64,000 bases of DNA from Hysterangium stoloniferum (GCA_015178975.1 WHVD01000001.1:4340001-4404000); one strand, 5' to 3'. Positions 11,444 through 23,299 are shown, counted from the stretch's first letter. Program-made: numbers and translations. Notes: generated by a model not told the origin, from the sequence alone.

Positions 11444-12744
11444 ATGTCTCGTACATCTTATGACAGGTACGTGGTCATCTAAAGGAAAGTAGTATTATAC
11501 GGGAGCTCATAATATCCATCCACGCAGATATTTAACTGTTTTTTCACCAGAAGGGAGGCTGTATCAAGTCGGTGCGTTTCAATTGCTTGGCTGGCTGCTG
11601 CGTTCCACCTTGTGTTCTTTCTCTGTGGCATGACTTGCTCATGTTGCTGGCATTGCCCTGTAGAATATGCCTTCAAGGCCATCTCAGGCTCGGGCCACAC
11701 CGCCATTTCGGTGCGAGGGAAGGATACGTGTGTGGTTATCACGCAGAAGAAGATCGCCGTGTGTAGTTTTTATCGTGCACCAATCATTTCAGGACGCTCA
11801 CTCGTCCGTAATCTGTCTCTAAAATACAGGACAAGCTGATTGATGCCTCAACCGTGACACACCTCTTCAGCATCACACCAACCATCGGGTGCGTCATGAC
11901 CGGTTTAATCGGTACGCCGTTCTGCCCCCTCATACTTTATATCTTATCGGATCTGACATGGCGCTTTGTATTCTGCCCGGACTGTAGCGGACGCACACGC
12001 CCAAATCGCGCGCGCGCGCGCGGAGGCCGCCGAATGGCGCTACAAGTACGGCTACGAAATCACGCCCGATGCGCTTGCGCGGAGACTGGCGAACATCAAC
12101 CAGGTGTACACGCAGCGAGCTGCAATGCGCCCGCTGGGGATCTGTGCGTGTTCATTCCGTGTCGCGTGTTCCCTTGTTTGCCGTGTTTTGTGTTGTGGCC
12201 CTCTTACCTCCTTCCTCTTTCATCTTTGGGCTGTTCCTCTTTCCGCACCACGTCGATCTAACCCCGGGTTCTGTCTGCCTTACAGCGATGATACTAATAG
12301 GCAACGATCCCGAGCTCGGGCCACAAGTATTCAAGCTCGACCCTGCAGGGTACTTTGTCGGCTTCCACGCGACTGCGGCAGGGCAGAAGCAGCAGGAGGC
12401 CATGAACCACCTGGAGAAGAAGTGGAAGCGGCTTGCGGGCGGCTCGGGGGATGTCGATGCCCAAGTCGTAGGCGTCAAGCTGGGGAAGGCGGAGGTGATC
12501 GACGTGCGTGGCGTATTCTCTGCTGGGAACTTATATATGTATTGACGGTGACCCCGCCCCACCCACTCAGGTCGCTGTCGAAGCCATCTCAACCGTCCAC
12601 GCGACGGACTTCAAGGCGGGCGAGGTCGAGATCGGGATCATATCGACAGCGGAGGATGAGGACGTTAAAACGCGCGGGATGTGGCGCGTCATGGATACAG
12701 ACGAGGTTGAGAGGTGGCTGCTTGCGTACGGAGAGAAGGATTAG
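11444..12744 (+). CDS. SCL1: 20S proteasome subunit alpha-1 (SCL1/PSMA6)
   Basis: Seven exons: 11444-11466, 11528-11571, 11664-11758, 11830-11911, 11988-12143, 12286-12503 and 12571-12744. Phases are consistent throughout and give 263 residues. The N terminus [20 protein letters not shown] followed by QVEYAFKAI is the proteasome alpha-subunit signature. [46 protein letters not shown] and [12 protein letters not shown] match alpha-1 (PSMA6) rather than other alpha subunits. It forms part of the outer gate ring of the 20S core, in nucleus and cytosol. The 23-nt first exon and seven exons in 1.3 kb show typical basidiomycete intron density. The gene looks whole and converges on MED10 downstream. 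Confidence 0.96.
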
Positions 12745-12872
12745 TGCGGGCTACGTTGGGGGAGCGGCAGACCAGAAAGTAGTATAAGTATATTGGATGG
12801 TGGCTGGTAATACAGTGTACACGCATGAAAGACAACACAATCGATACCCGCTGTCCGTTGGCTGATGTCTAT
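12745..12872. terminator. Shared 3' region of convergent SCL1 and MED10
   Basis: Only 128 bp separate the two stop codons, so both 3' ends and poly(A) sites must lie within or across this gap. Overlapping 3' UTRs are likely. No fixed signal was identified. Confidence 0.4.
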
Positions 12873-13663
12873 CTACCCTTTTGAGTCGCCGTTGACATTC
12901 ACACTGCCGGGTTGTGTCGAGCTTGCGCTCTCCCCGATGCCATTTGTGTTTGGCTTCACGTCGTGATCTGGGGCGTCTTTCTCGCCGACATGTGATGCTA
13001 GACTTGGGAAGTGCTCTGCGAGTGCCGCGTCTAGGAGCGATTTATACGACTAAGGCAGTCTTTTAGTCTTTATCCTGGCATCAAAGAGGACATGATCGAG
13101 AAGAAACACACACCTGTACCGCGTCAATCTTCCCGTTCATAAACTGATTCTCAACCGCCGCCCGCTCAATCCGTTCTCGCGTCAAGTTCATCGGATTCCG
13201 GCCATTATCGATATCACTGACGCCACGTCAGTACACCATGATATCGCTACACCCGTATTTTCCATACGACGAAGAACATTTTAAAAAAAAACGCACACTA
13301 GAACTTGGTACGGTATCATCGTCTGCACACCCTGCGAAAGGTCCCCGATCGACGCCAAGTGCTGTATGACCTCATTCCTGTGCGAATCCAAATACCAAGT
13401 TAGCAAATACGCATAATGCATGGCGCCCCCCATAAAAGAAAAAGAAGAAAAGCCGTGATTAAATGAATAAAGACGCACACCCTCGCCCCGACGGGCTTCT
13501 CAACGCCAGTCTCCTTCGATAAATCCTCTAATACAGTCGTTCCGAGATTATACAGCGCATGTGCGAGACCGAGCAGCTCATCGTGGACTGCACTGAGCTC
13601 TTCTGGGGGTGGAGATTGGGAAGAACGCGGGGAGTGTGTGTCGGGATTGGGGAGCGGAGACAT
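12873..13663 (-). CDS. MED10: Mediator complex subunit 10 (MED10/NUT2)
   Basis: Four exons on the minus strand, 13663-13479, 13377-13297, 13216-13114 and 13049-12873, encode 181 residues. Introns are 101, 80 and 64 nt. At the first two junctions the donor is the second GT of GTGTGCGT; the first GT would bring in a stop, so the choice is decided. Conserved MED10 blocks are HALYNLGTTVLEDLSKETG, VNEVIQHLASIGDLSQGVQT followed by MIPYQVLVDIDNGRNP, and RAAVENQFMNGKIDAVQSYK. The C-terminal ~35 residues are polar and unconserved. MED10 sits in the Mediator middle module and links activators to RNA polymerase II. The frame is open upstream of the chosen ATG, but only the sequence from 13663 resembles the family. 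Confidence 0.93.
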
Positions 13664-14120
13664 AAAGGTCACAAGCCGACTGACTCCGTGACTGTGATTG
13701 CCTGTCCGAGTCTGTGGCTTTGATTCCTTTTGGGTTTTGATTTTTTTTGATTTTTCGATGGCCTGGTCATTAGTTGATATTTTCTGGTAAAATGGTGTAG
13801 TTACCATTGTGTCAATATTGCTAATTTATATAAGATAAGTGTAAGGCCTTTGGGATATTTCCCTGAGCCTCGCTGCATTCCCATTATGCACTAGGGAAAG
13901 CGCCAGGAAACCGTAGACGTAGGTCTCCGCTTGTTAGTAGATATATAGCATGAATTTTGCACCATTGGTGTAGTGCACTCTGAGTCCGAATATCAATCTG
14001 GCGTCGTGGTACAACCCCATAGAGGACAAGAAACAAACTACATCCCCAACCATTCCGCTCGAGTATTCATCTGAATGCGTCAATATAATGGTCTATAGTC
14101 CAGCCCCTACAGAGTTCGAC
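13664..14120. other. Gene-free interval upstream of MED10
   Basis: The MED10 promoter must lie here. A poly-T tract sits at 13740-13760. No other feature was recognised. Confidence 0.4.
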
Positions 14121-14409
14121 TTAATTTATTATAATTTTTAACTAATTATTTATATTTTATTTACTTAGTTATTGCTTTTTGGCACATTGTTTGCTCTAAT
14201 GTACACATTTTTGGAGTCATGTGACCTATTAGATAAGCCTCTGACCTCAGGATATCATTCAGTCACTGTAATGTATTCAGTACAGTTCAAGGAAAAAGCA
14301 TAAGAAGTTTTTCTTTGAGAAGAGTGATAAAAGGAGTGCCATCAAGCCATCTAAGGAGTGCTGGATTTGTGGAAGTCTAGAACATTTTAAGATTGATTGT
14401 CCACTGTAA
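14121..14409 (+). mobile_element. Retroelement fragments: AT-rich LTR piece and gag zinc knuckle (fossil)
   Basis: 14121-14245 is the reverse complement of about 42710-42848, including a near-identical ~53-bp AT-rich block and the segment around GGAGTCATGTGACCTATTA, so it is a dispersed LTR-like repeat. Immediately downstream, 14289-14409 encodes a basic stretch and a CCHC knuckle (CWICGSLEHFKIDC) ending at TAA 14407-14409, typical of retroelement gag. Broken and short. Confidence 0.55.
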
Positions 14410-14832
14410 GACTAGTATCTGCCACATGTACAGACAGACACTAGAATGAGTGATGGGGAGTAAAACCACTACTGTATTGAAATACACATGTATGTATATA
14501 ATATATATGTACTAGTGGAGAACAATGGGATGTAAGCAACAATGGGATGTGGACAACTGTTACGACCGGAATTCCAGCGGGACTCCTGGGCACTAACCTA
14601 TATGCACCCACACCCTATACACACCAATTGTCAGTTTACCGGAATTCCTGCCGGACTCCATATGTCAGACTTGTCCACATTTGACTTCATTCCTTCATGT
14701 ATCAGTCACTGGAATGCCTGCCAGACTCCATCCCTGTCTATCTCCGACCCTGTCCCACACATCAGTCACCGGACCCCACTCGGAAAACCTGTCAGCCCTC
14801 TAACTGAGCCCCATTCCCATTATAGTCAAATG

Positions 14833-16069
14833 TGTAAGAATATGCAACAGGATTTCATGTGGGTGAGGGGATGACAAAGTCCCTACCGAAATACATGTGA
14901 TGACTAAGCTACTGTACAGTACTAAATACCCAAGTGTAGTCAGACTGTACATGAGCACTCTCAACAGCTTGCAATATTCTAACATGCCCACTTTGCATGT
15001 TGTTGAGAACTTGTAGGAAATCCATATGTACCCACCAAGAATATAAACCTCTTTTCAATACAAGAAACATACGCCCACTCAATGCAAAACCCATCCAAAA
15101 CCCATCCAAAACCCATCCAAAACCCATCCAAAACCCATCCAAAATTCGAACTTAAGCCTGTGCTGACTTGACGCAAAACCCATCCAAAAACCCGTCCAAA
15201 AATCTGTCCAAAAATCCATCCAAAATCGAAAAATATACCTGCTCCCACTAGATGAAAATCCATCCAAAAATCGAAGACACACCCGCTGCGTTGCACCCAC
15301 TAAATGCAAGATTAGATGCGATATTCGTCCAAAACTTGAAAATATGCTGCACCCACTAGACGCAAAAATTGTCTGGTACATTTGGCGTCGAATCGTACCT
15401 CGAAGCATCCCTTGCTCCTAGTATGCATTCCTCCAACCTCCCAGACCACACATCTGCTACATTAGCATCGAATTGTGCCTCTGGCTCAGAACTCCTAGTA
15501 CACATTCTCCTAACCTCCCAGATTTCTGATGCCAGACCTCAGAGCCCTGCTCACAACTCCTAGTCCCCACAAATAACAGAATACTTCAGCCTGGCCACTT
15601 GTGGGACAACAGGCCTACTTTGCAAAGGTCGGTTCACAGAACTCGAAGTCGAATGTTGTTGTCTTCATCAAACCCATAGATGTACTTGGAACAGGTACAA
15701 CAATCTGTGAGTCCATTCCCAATAAACCATGCTCCGTATACCACTGCCACTCCACAGTATCTTCAGTCCCAATACCACACTTTGTAAGTTCACCTCTCAT
15801 TGTGCCGACAAAAATTTTCGAAATAGGAGCAGCAATGTTGACAATGACAAAGGGGTGTAGTTTAGATATAGCAGCAGCAGATAAGCAAATTAGAGGCAAC
15901 TAGCGGGGCCCATAACCTGTAAGAATATGCAACAGGATTTCATGTGGGTGAGGGGATGACAAAGTCCCTACTGAAATACATGTGATGACTAAGCTACTGT
16001 ACAGTACTAAATACCCAAGTGTAGTCAGACTGTACATGAGCACTCTCAACAGCTTGCAATATTCTAACA
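14833..16069 (+). mobile_element. TRIM-like short LTR element (1,237 bp, 152-bp LTRs)
   Basis: Two nearly identical 152-bp direct repeats (14833-14984 and 15918-16069) start TGTAAGAATATG and end ATTCTAACA. They are flanked by the target duplication AAATG (14828-14832 and 16070-16074). The 933-bp interior has no gag or pol. It holds a CCATCCAAAA-type tandem repeat (about 15083-15230) and a 100-codon frame at 15601-15903 with no recognised family. It is non-autonomous and inserted in the Gypsy solo LTR. The near-identity of its LTRs suggests it is fairly young relative to its host LTR. It looks structurally whole. Confidence 0.85.
15083..15360. repeat. Tandem ~10-bp repeat (CCATCCAAAA) inside the TRIM-like element
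   Basis: At least five CCATCCAAAA-type units occur in a row from 15083, then degenerate copies alternate with CCACTAGA(C/T)GCAAAA blocks to about 15366. On the minus strand the array reads as Gly/Trp/Phe/Asp-rich frames, which is a by-product of the repeat and not a gene. Confidence 0.8.
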
Positions 16070-16579
16070 AAATGACCTGTCACAATTCAGACTCCGCTCC
16101 CGCTCCATTCCCATTATGGTTTTATGACCTGTCATGATTCGGACTCCACTCCATTCCATCCCGTTCCTAACACCAAGTTTGGTGTTTATTTATCTCATTT
16201 TATGTTTGTTAGTTTTGTTTTCATTTTTACTGGATTTGGTATGTTATTCATTCCAGAGTCTATATAGTCTGGCAGATGTTGTACATACAATCCAGTCAGA
16301 TAATCAGCTTTGATTCTCCCCAGTAATCTAGTATATTTTCAGCTCTAAATTCCTCTTTGAATCACACCGCTTTTACTAGTCAGAGGCCACAGGCTCCGAT
16401 GCATCTATCACTCAACCTCTGACTTATCTATCTCGACTCCCCGACCTCTCAACCCACGAGCCCTGCCCATTTGACATTGCACAAGACAATCTCATGAGGG
16501 TGCAACCTATAAGCTGAAGCCAAGTCCTACTGGGTTTCTCCAGAAACCCTCCGTGTACGCACCCTTAACAACAACAATG

Positions 16580-17740
16580 GACCTAACTATTACCAAATTG
16601 CAGTGTAGGGTCTTTACACTGCACATGGGCAAGATTTCTCACTATGTCTCAATCAACAAGTGCACTGCACAGACTCCTAACAAAGAGGCAGCCAATCAAA
16701 GGTTGTATGAAGCAGTTCACAGACTAAGCATACAAGTCAAGTAAATAACATTGATAACAAATCAATTTTTGTTCTCACCTATACATACTTCTTGACCAGA
16801 GAACCACCTTACACTGAAACAAAGAGAAATTCAGATTAAACAATGCATTCAGAGGTGTATATATCTATAACCTATGAGGACTTCATTGAGAAAGGAGATT
16901 GGTAAGAATCTCATTGTCAGTACCACAAAGGTCTGACTGACACCCAAGAACCTCTAGGGATCAGGTTTCCTATCAAGGACATTGCCAATGAAAGTATATT
17001 TTTTAACCAATCCAGACCTGCAGACAAGAAATATTCAGCAGAAGGGATGAGAAATGGATCGGAGGAAGAGACTTTTCCCCTTTGACCTTAGACAACTTCC
17101 TACCATAATGTTTTGTGAGTATTCTGAACCAGAGAAGACAAGGAATCTCTCATGGACAGTCCCTTGCAGGTGTCAACCAGCAGGATAGGACATAGAAATG
17201 CTCAACTAGCTATGCAAAAGGAGGGGAAAGGGCCCAGAATTCAACACCCTCAGTGTAGCAAGTTGATGAATAATGATACAACCATTGTACATTGGAAGTG
17301 AGAAACCATTGGTGTGATCCACAATGCTAACAAAAGGGCCCAAAAACCACGACCATGTGTTGAAAGAGAAACCATGCAGTCCACCACTACTAAAATTGCC
17401 CACTTGATAGAAAGCCTTTCTGAGTTGGAAGAGGAACAAATCCTCAGCCCTGAACCACCTCTCGTTCGTTCTGAAGATGAGCATGTCAATGACTTCCACC
17501 CTGCAGGTCTGAAAACCTCGAAGTCACTTTTATAGAAAAGCTATCTTTGGATGACTTACAAAACCTAGTCAATCTAGGACCAGGTATCCCCCTCCAGATT
17601 GTGCCTTCTTAACCACTTAGACCAAGTACTACAAGCCATATCCTCTGCAGGCATCCCACTCAGACTCAGACTCAGACTCAGACTCAGATTGACCACATCC
17701 AAAACTATGGATAAGGACTACTATGGATACATGTGGGTAC
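16580..17740 (+). mobile_element. Gypsy (family 2) gag/pre-RT fragment (fossil)
   Basis: 17314-17535 contains TTKIAHLIESLSELEEEQ and DDFHPAG-like sequence matching the pre-RT region of the Gypsy relic at 49030-49527 (ATKIAHLVESLSRMEEEH). The upstream part has gag-like frames. A CAGACT hexamer run lies near 17660-17690. Broken, no LTRs found, CpG-poor and old. Confidence 0.6.
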
Positions 17741-17993
17741 TTAGGGTTCCGAACGCCACAGCCAATATCTATAACTCACGGCGACCACAAAATGCGCTGG
17801 CATAACTAAATTGTAAACATAAGATGAAGTTTAGGGACTATCCATCGATTCTGACCTATTGCAGAAGCTCGCGCGTGGCGTTCGCCCAAAAGCCACTAGT
17901 TCACCATTAACACAATCTAGTGAGCCTTCCTTATCACTAAATCTTCTGAAGGTTTTATTGATGCTGTGTCACCTGAGGCGTCATCAAAGGAAG

Positions 17994-19680
17994 ATGATTA
18001 CGCATTTCTTGCCACAGGTCTATATTCAAAGTGGCAAGTCCGATTTGGGCGACATACACTTTTTGTTGCCTATTATATTGTTACTCGTGCTATTGTATCA
18101 TCCAGCTATGTTGCGGCGGCTCGCAAGCATTTCTTCTATCCCCCTATTACGCCTTGGTCGTCCCAAGCTTAGAAGCCGGTGAGTCATTTATTACAGCCAC
18201 CTACAGTCGCATATCTGAAGAACAGTGACGTATTTATCTAGGCATGTAGCGGCGTTTAGAACACTTGTTGTGTATACAGGCTTGCTACTACTCATTGTGG
18301 GAGTCGTTGCCGTCATCCTGCTGTCTTGGCTTCGAAGACTGCTCTCAACCCTTGCCCCGTCCCCGAACTCACAATCACACCCACCCTCTATTCCGTCATC
18401 TCCACTCCCAGCCTCGTCTGCCCCCATAACTGCACCCGCATCGTCCTCCGGGCTATGTCCCTTGGCGCGGCCCACCCCACCCAGCTTCAGCCGGATGGAT
18501 TTGGAAACCAAAGACCAAGATAGGCTCGCTCGGGATTTCATCATAGATGATGACGTCCAATCGAGTGTTCAAGCTGCAACTGGTCGCGCACCCACTGTAG
18601 ACGAGGGTGATGACCGCGGTGAGGCAATCCAAGTCGGTCACTCAGATGTGAAGAACCAGGAAGCGGAAGCGACGAAAGGTATTGACGGCACCGGGCAGGT
18701 AAGATCAGATGGTGGGGTGTTAGGTTCATTCAGGAACGCTTGTCTTGAATATATCTACTTACCTTACAGTAAAACAACAAGATATACCTCTCCCCACCCT
18801 TCCCCAGCGCTACATAATCGGTAACAACACGGCACATTCCGGTTTGTTTCCTATATTTATTAATGGTATTATTAAAATACTCAATGCCAATATCGCTCCC
18901 ACCCAAGAAGATGGTCCAGAGTTCAGTGACAGCAATCATCCCGCCACGCCCAAAAAGGTTCTTGTTGATATCAGCATACAAACAGATCACCCCACATCCG
19001 CCCCAAGCCATCTGCACTTGGTAAACGACCTATTGCGAACATCCTCGACTTCATGGAACGTGCTGTACCGGAACAATCGCAACTTCCCAGTGATAAGGAT
19101 CTCCATGTCATGGCCTTTGGTACGTTTTAAAGCATTCCTTTGTGAGATTTCTGGGATGAAAAGCTGAACGCATGCCCAACGCAGGTACGTCTGAGACACT
19201 TCCGGAAATGCCCCCAACAGTTCCCTGCATTCACGATGTGCCATGTGAAGTCGATTCATCGTTTGCGAGCACTGATGCTACCTTAGTGAACATTGAAGAG
19301 ATGGATGATCAGACAGTCGGAGAAGGTGATGGGCTACTTATCTCTTAGCCTTTGTCATTGTGGAGATTAACCCTTATGAAATTTAGGATCAAAGTCTGTA
19401 CCAGTTGGTATCACAGAGCATCCGACAACGTAAGTTATACTCTATTTATCCGAATAAAATGATATAACAGAGTATTTGTACAGCGGTGACGATAAGGAAA
19501 AAGGTGAGCTAATGAAAATTTGCTTCATATATGAACTTGGAAACAAAATGCACCTCTTTTTAGACAAGTCCTTTCATGGAGACCTGCCTTCGCCCTGGAC
19601 ACCTCAGTATGCGTCTGGTCACTAGCTATCCTTGTAATCAGGTTTAAAATGTGTTGTGCAGATATCTGGATGAGGATTAA
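17994..19680 (+). CDS. Intron-dense gene for an uncharacterised two-helix membrane protein
   Basis: Exon 1 (17994-18178, starting MITHFLPQVYIQSGK) and exon 2 (18242-18698) join in phase. They encode two hydrophobic segments, IHFLLPIILLLVLLY and TLVVYTGLLLLIVGVVAVIL, then a Pro/Ser-rich and acidic region, so an N-terminally membrane-anchored protein is likely. Downstream micro-exons also phase perfectly: the exon with LPEMPPTVPCIHDVPCEVDS, then SKSVPVGITEHPTT, then DKSFHGDLPSPWTPQ, ending YLDED with TAA 19678-19680. The junctions between 18808 and 19030 are not resolved. No family is recognised. Coding-like sequence resumes after the stop, so it may be one locus with the next entry. Confidence 0.5.
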
Positions 19681-21871
19681 CTAGATGGAATTTTGCGTTA
19701 CACCGGACGCACCGTTTATCGTGTCGTTGCCCTTCCGCCAATATTTACCTGGGGCGAAGGAAGTACATAGGACGACCATGCCGCCATAGCGACAGAGATC
19801 TTCAACATTTTAGTTGGTTCTTAATATGTGAACAAAATCCCAGATATATGCCAATCACTTATGGATATGAGTCTGGGGCTCCAGTATTCACCACAGATCG
19901 CAACACGCCCACAGTTGTGAGTCCCATCTTATTAAAGTCTTAATTCTCATTGAATATTGGTTGCAGGCATCTCAGTCTCGAGCAGATATCTGCAATAAAA
20001 GTATGGAGGGAACGCCAACCGCGCCCTTATATCTTAGTGCTGCCCCCTTTGCCTGGTGATTTCATCTTCTCCGAAGAAAGTGGAATAAAACAGCCCGAGT
20101 TTCAATTCAAGACGATCACGGATGAATTTGGCGAGGTAATTACGACTAGAATGGGAAGCAAGTATCTTCCTGCTGTCGCTGAAAAGTTTCACGCTGCATG
20201 GAGGAACACCGATGACCGTATCACTCCCAAGCAAGTGACGTCGGAAGCTGGTTCATTTATTCCAGAATCGCCGGAGTCTGCTATTGATCTGATGGACAAT
20301 TGCAATATCTCACTTGACAGTGCTAGAGACCCGTCGGAAGCCATGGATGTGTTGGCGGGAAATTCTGTAAGTGAAGGTTCATTGGACTGTAAGTCAACTT
20401 GAGACTAATTGACCGAACAATAGCTTGATTTACAGGTAGCTCCAACTACAAGGGAAGCAAGTCTTTCCATAGTCGAGCGAAAACAAGAGCAGCAAAGCCT
20501 TGATATGCTTCCAGAAGTTGATCTTAAGCCAGCCCACACTGAAGAAAAAGTCATTGTGTGAGTTCCCTTCGTATACAAATCGTTTAGTTAGTGTCTTATG
20601 TCATTTAACAGCATTGAAGATGTGGTTCCAGCCGCGAACGTGTTCATAAATTGCTCTGTGAATTGTGTGAGTGAAGGCTTATATAATTCTTTGTTGATAT
20701 GGCACAAATTGACGAATAACATATCGTTTTACAGGTTGGCTCGAATCTGACGAGCGAGGTGAATCTTCCGGCCAGCAAGGAAACCGAAGAACAGAGGGAA
20801 GTGGACATTCTTCAAAACGTCGTTCTTGAGCAAGCCGAGGGAGTAGATATGCTAAAAAACAACTATGCGCCTGTACCCGCCAAAGAAGGATCTATGACGG
20901 ATTCGTTTGTGGGTGCGGCCGTGGCCTCGACCGTTTCCGCAAGTCCAACAGTGGGACATACCAACATAGGCCCAGAATTTGGGGGTGATGATGGATCTGT
21001 TGCGTAAATGTGATTTCTTTCTGAATCGTTCATCTAGCGCCTTATCGCATTTGGAAGTCTTAGAACGCTTCCTGGAGCCATGAATGAGTTCATGGACATC
21101 ATCGGGAGGAATGTTGTAAGTGTAGGTTCATCGGACTATAGGGTACCATAATAATAATAATCTGAAACATCCCTATAGGTGGCCCAAAACCCGCCGAGCG
21201 AACCAAGTCTTTCTGTAGTCGAACAAACAGAAGAGAAACAAAGCCGTGGGATGCCTCCAGAAAGTTATGATCCCATGCTGGAATATACCGCGGCGTGAGT
21301 GTTCCTTGTATTCGAGTCTTTAGATACAGTCCATATACTCATTGACAGCGTTCAAAATATGTGGGCAATGGTGAACATATCAATGAATCGTTCTGGGGAT
21401 TCGGTAAGTCATGGCTTATGGCATTGTCCGTTGATGGATTACTGATTGACGGGATAACAACTCACTTTACAGGTTGGCCCGGATCTTCCGGCAGGGAGGG
21501 ACACTGAAGACCAGCAAGGCGCGGAGATCTCTCCTAGTGCCGTTCTCCGGCCAGCTGAAACTGAAGAGATCCCTGAAGAAGGGGAGAAGGCCGAGGAACA
21601 GTCGGGAGTCGATGAGCCAGTTTCCGAACAGGCAGCGGCTGAACCGGCGACGAGCGACGGCAAGAAGAAAAAGAAAAAGAAGAAGAAAAAGAAAGCTGCC
21701 GTTTCTGACGGAGGACCCGCGATGGATATTCCTGACAATGGAGAGCCCCACCCATTGGCTCAGGCTGTGGTCGCGCCGCCCCCATCCCCGCCGTGCCACT
21801 TGCGCCCGAGCGTTCTCGGGACGAAACCTCACCTATACAAACTCAGCGGAAAATTTTGCCGTTATCTATGA
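19681..21871 (+). CDS. Intron-dense uncharacterised gene with duplicated exon cassettes
   Basis: Coding-like exons separated by GT...AG introns of ~50-70 nt run to a stop at 21869-21871. The clearest exon (about 19967-20390) carries PYILVLPPLPGDFIFSEESG and AWRNTDDRITPKQVTSEAG. Then a unit of two exons is repeated: one with TREASLSIVERKQEQQSLDM (about 20436-20558) matches one with PPSEPSLSVVEQTEEKQSRG (about 21180-21295), and one at about 20611-20668 matches one at about 21349-21401. The last exon (21475-21871) is acidic, then has an 11-Lys run near 21660-21695. A YRVVALPPIFTWGE-like segment near 19715-19755 echoes the PYILVLPP segment. No known domain. Expression and true start are unproven. 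Confidence 0.45.
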
Positions 21872-22009
21872 GGAGGAAAGTGGGATGAGACGGGCCTGAA
21901 CCTTTTTATTTTATTTTTTTATTCTCGTTTCCCCACTACTTTTTATATTTGTTCAACATTTTCATTTTTTTCGCATTTCTTTTTCTTTTTTGTAATTGCG
22001 GGGCTCTGA

Positions 22010-23000
22010 AGGCTGACATTGTCATCTTTGAGGATACGGTTAGCCTCTTTTCGCCATCGCGACTCCTTATTGCAACATTGACGCTGCATTGCCTAGCTTG
22101 GTGTGAAGTCGGTAAGTCTGATAGTATGGGATCACATGTTGCGGACCGTATGGGCAACCATGGGGATGACGCGTTTACTGGACTCGCAAATGTAAGCCCC
22201 CAATACATTATCTTCATGCATTTCCTTGATCATGTTGCTCTTTATTTTTTCTTAGAAAGGTCAAATGCATGGAATGTTCGCAAAAGGAATCACAGCGCCA
22301 AGTGAAATAGTCCACACTGGCTGCTGTAGGTACAGAATTATGTTAATCGTACTAGTTCTAACACAGATTATTACTCCAGGCCAGAGGTTCACGACGACAG
22401 CGATTGTTCGCTATACAACATGTAGTCAAGGCGGCTGAAATACACCATTTAATACTATGTAAGTTTGTCCCCCACACGACACATGTCATATGGACTAATA
22501 ATCCTACACTCCCTGTATTTGACCGCAGTGCTCTAAAGGCTCCGGTCGTCCCGGTTCTAACTTCCTTCTTAGATTCTGTAGGTCTCGGCTTGGCATCTGC
22601 GACATATTTAGCATTCTTCGGCCAAGTCAATAGTGAGGCTACTCGGGTCTTACCTTGATGTGTATTATTCTGACATTTTACATAGGTATCGACATCACTA
22701 CACCTTATCAGCTCGGACGACATCGATTCCTTGAAACGATACAACTGTGAGTTGATGATTGTTAATTGTCACTGGGGCCGACTCTTGCTTACACTCACCG
22801 CTAGCCATCGCATCCGACCAAATTATTTGCCATCCAGTCTTGATTCCTCTATGGGTTCCCGGATGCTACGCTTCGGGACTTTCTTGTGAGAAGCCATTGT
22901 TTTTTACTTTACCTGCCACTGAACTCCGTCCAGACTATCTGACGCAATTACTGATTTCATTACCCTTACAGCGTATACCTCAAAGAACTGACAACGTACT
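22010..23000 (+). CDS. Possible multi-exon uncharacterised gene
   Basis: An exon ending at 22191 (GNHGDDAFTGLAN) joins in phase across a 64-nt intron (22192-22255) to one at 22256-22325 (KGQMHGMFAKGITAPSEIVH). This in turn joins to one after CTCCAG near 22380 (QRFTTTAIVRYTT). A further coding-like stretch (ALKAPVVPVLTSFLDSVGLG, around 22530-22640) follows. The start and end are not established and no family is recognised. It may be related to the gene just upstream. Confidence 0.3.
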
Positions 23001-23299
23001 ATCAACCAAAGTACCTCTCGCAGAGCCCAAGGAGCCCCTCATATCTTTCTTGTTCATGTGTCGTTTTATATGTTCTTTTTGGTCTCTAAGTTCTACGTTC
23101 TGCTTCTGCCGTTGCCTTTTGCCCCTTGTGTTTATTCTGCACTGTATAGTTTGTATATTACCAACATTAACGCTCCAGGCTCGACCTATCTCACTTATAT
23201 TCAGCATACTAAGATATTCGGTTTTGAGCAGTTGCGAATCATTAATTCACTCTTCTAGTATTGACAGACCTTCGCTAAGCCCCCGTTAGTAGCTTCGCT

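Larger units (their letters stand above)
14558..16570 (+). mobile_element. Solo LTR of Gypsy family 1, interrupted by a TRIM-like element
   Basis: Starts TGTTACGACCGG and ends CCCTTAACA. It is flanked by the 5-bp target duplication ACAAC (14553-14557 and 16571-16575). It matches the LTR at 36370-37179. Without the nested element (14833-16069 plus one 5-bp duplication) it is about 771 bp. No internal region remains, so it arose by LTR-LTR recombination. Diverged and CpG-poor, hence older than the copy at 28582. Confidence 0.85.

Noticed and set aside
14909-15408. Minus-strand Trp/Gly/Phe-rich frames (DGFWMGFGWVLDGF type)
   Set aside because: They are translations of the CCATCCAAAA tandem array inside the TRIM-like element; the repeat explains the frame.
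17640-17700. CAGACT hexamer run as a CRISPR-like or functional repeat
   Set aside because: Simple microsatellite in a Gypsy fragment; no spacers.
21949-22305. 118-codon frame starting MFNIFIFFAFLFLF as a secreted protein
   Set aside because: The hydrophobic start comes from a T-rich stretch downstream of the previous gene; the better-supported reading uses later sequence with splices.
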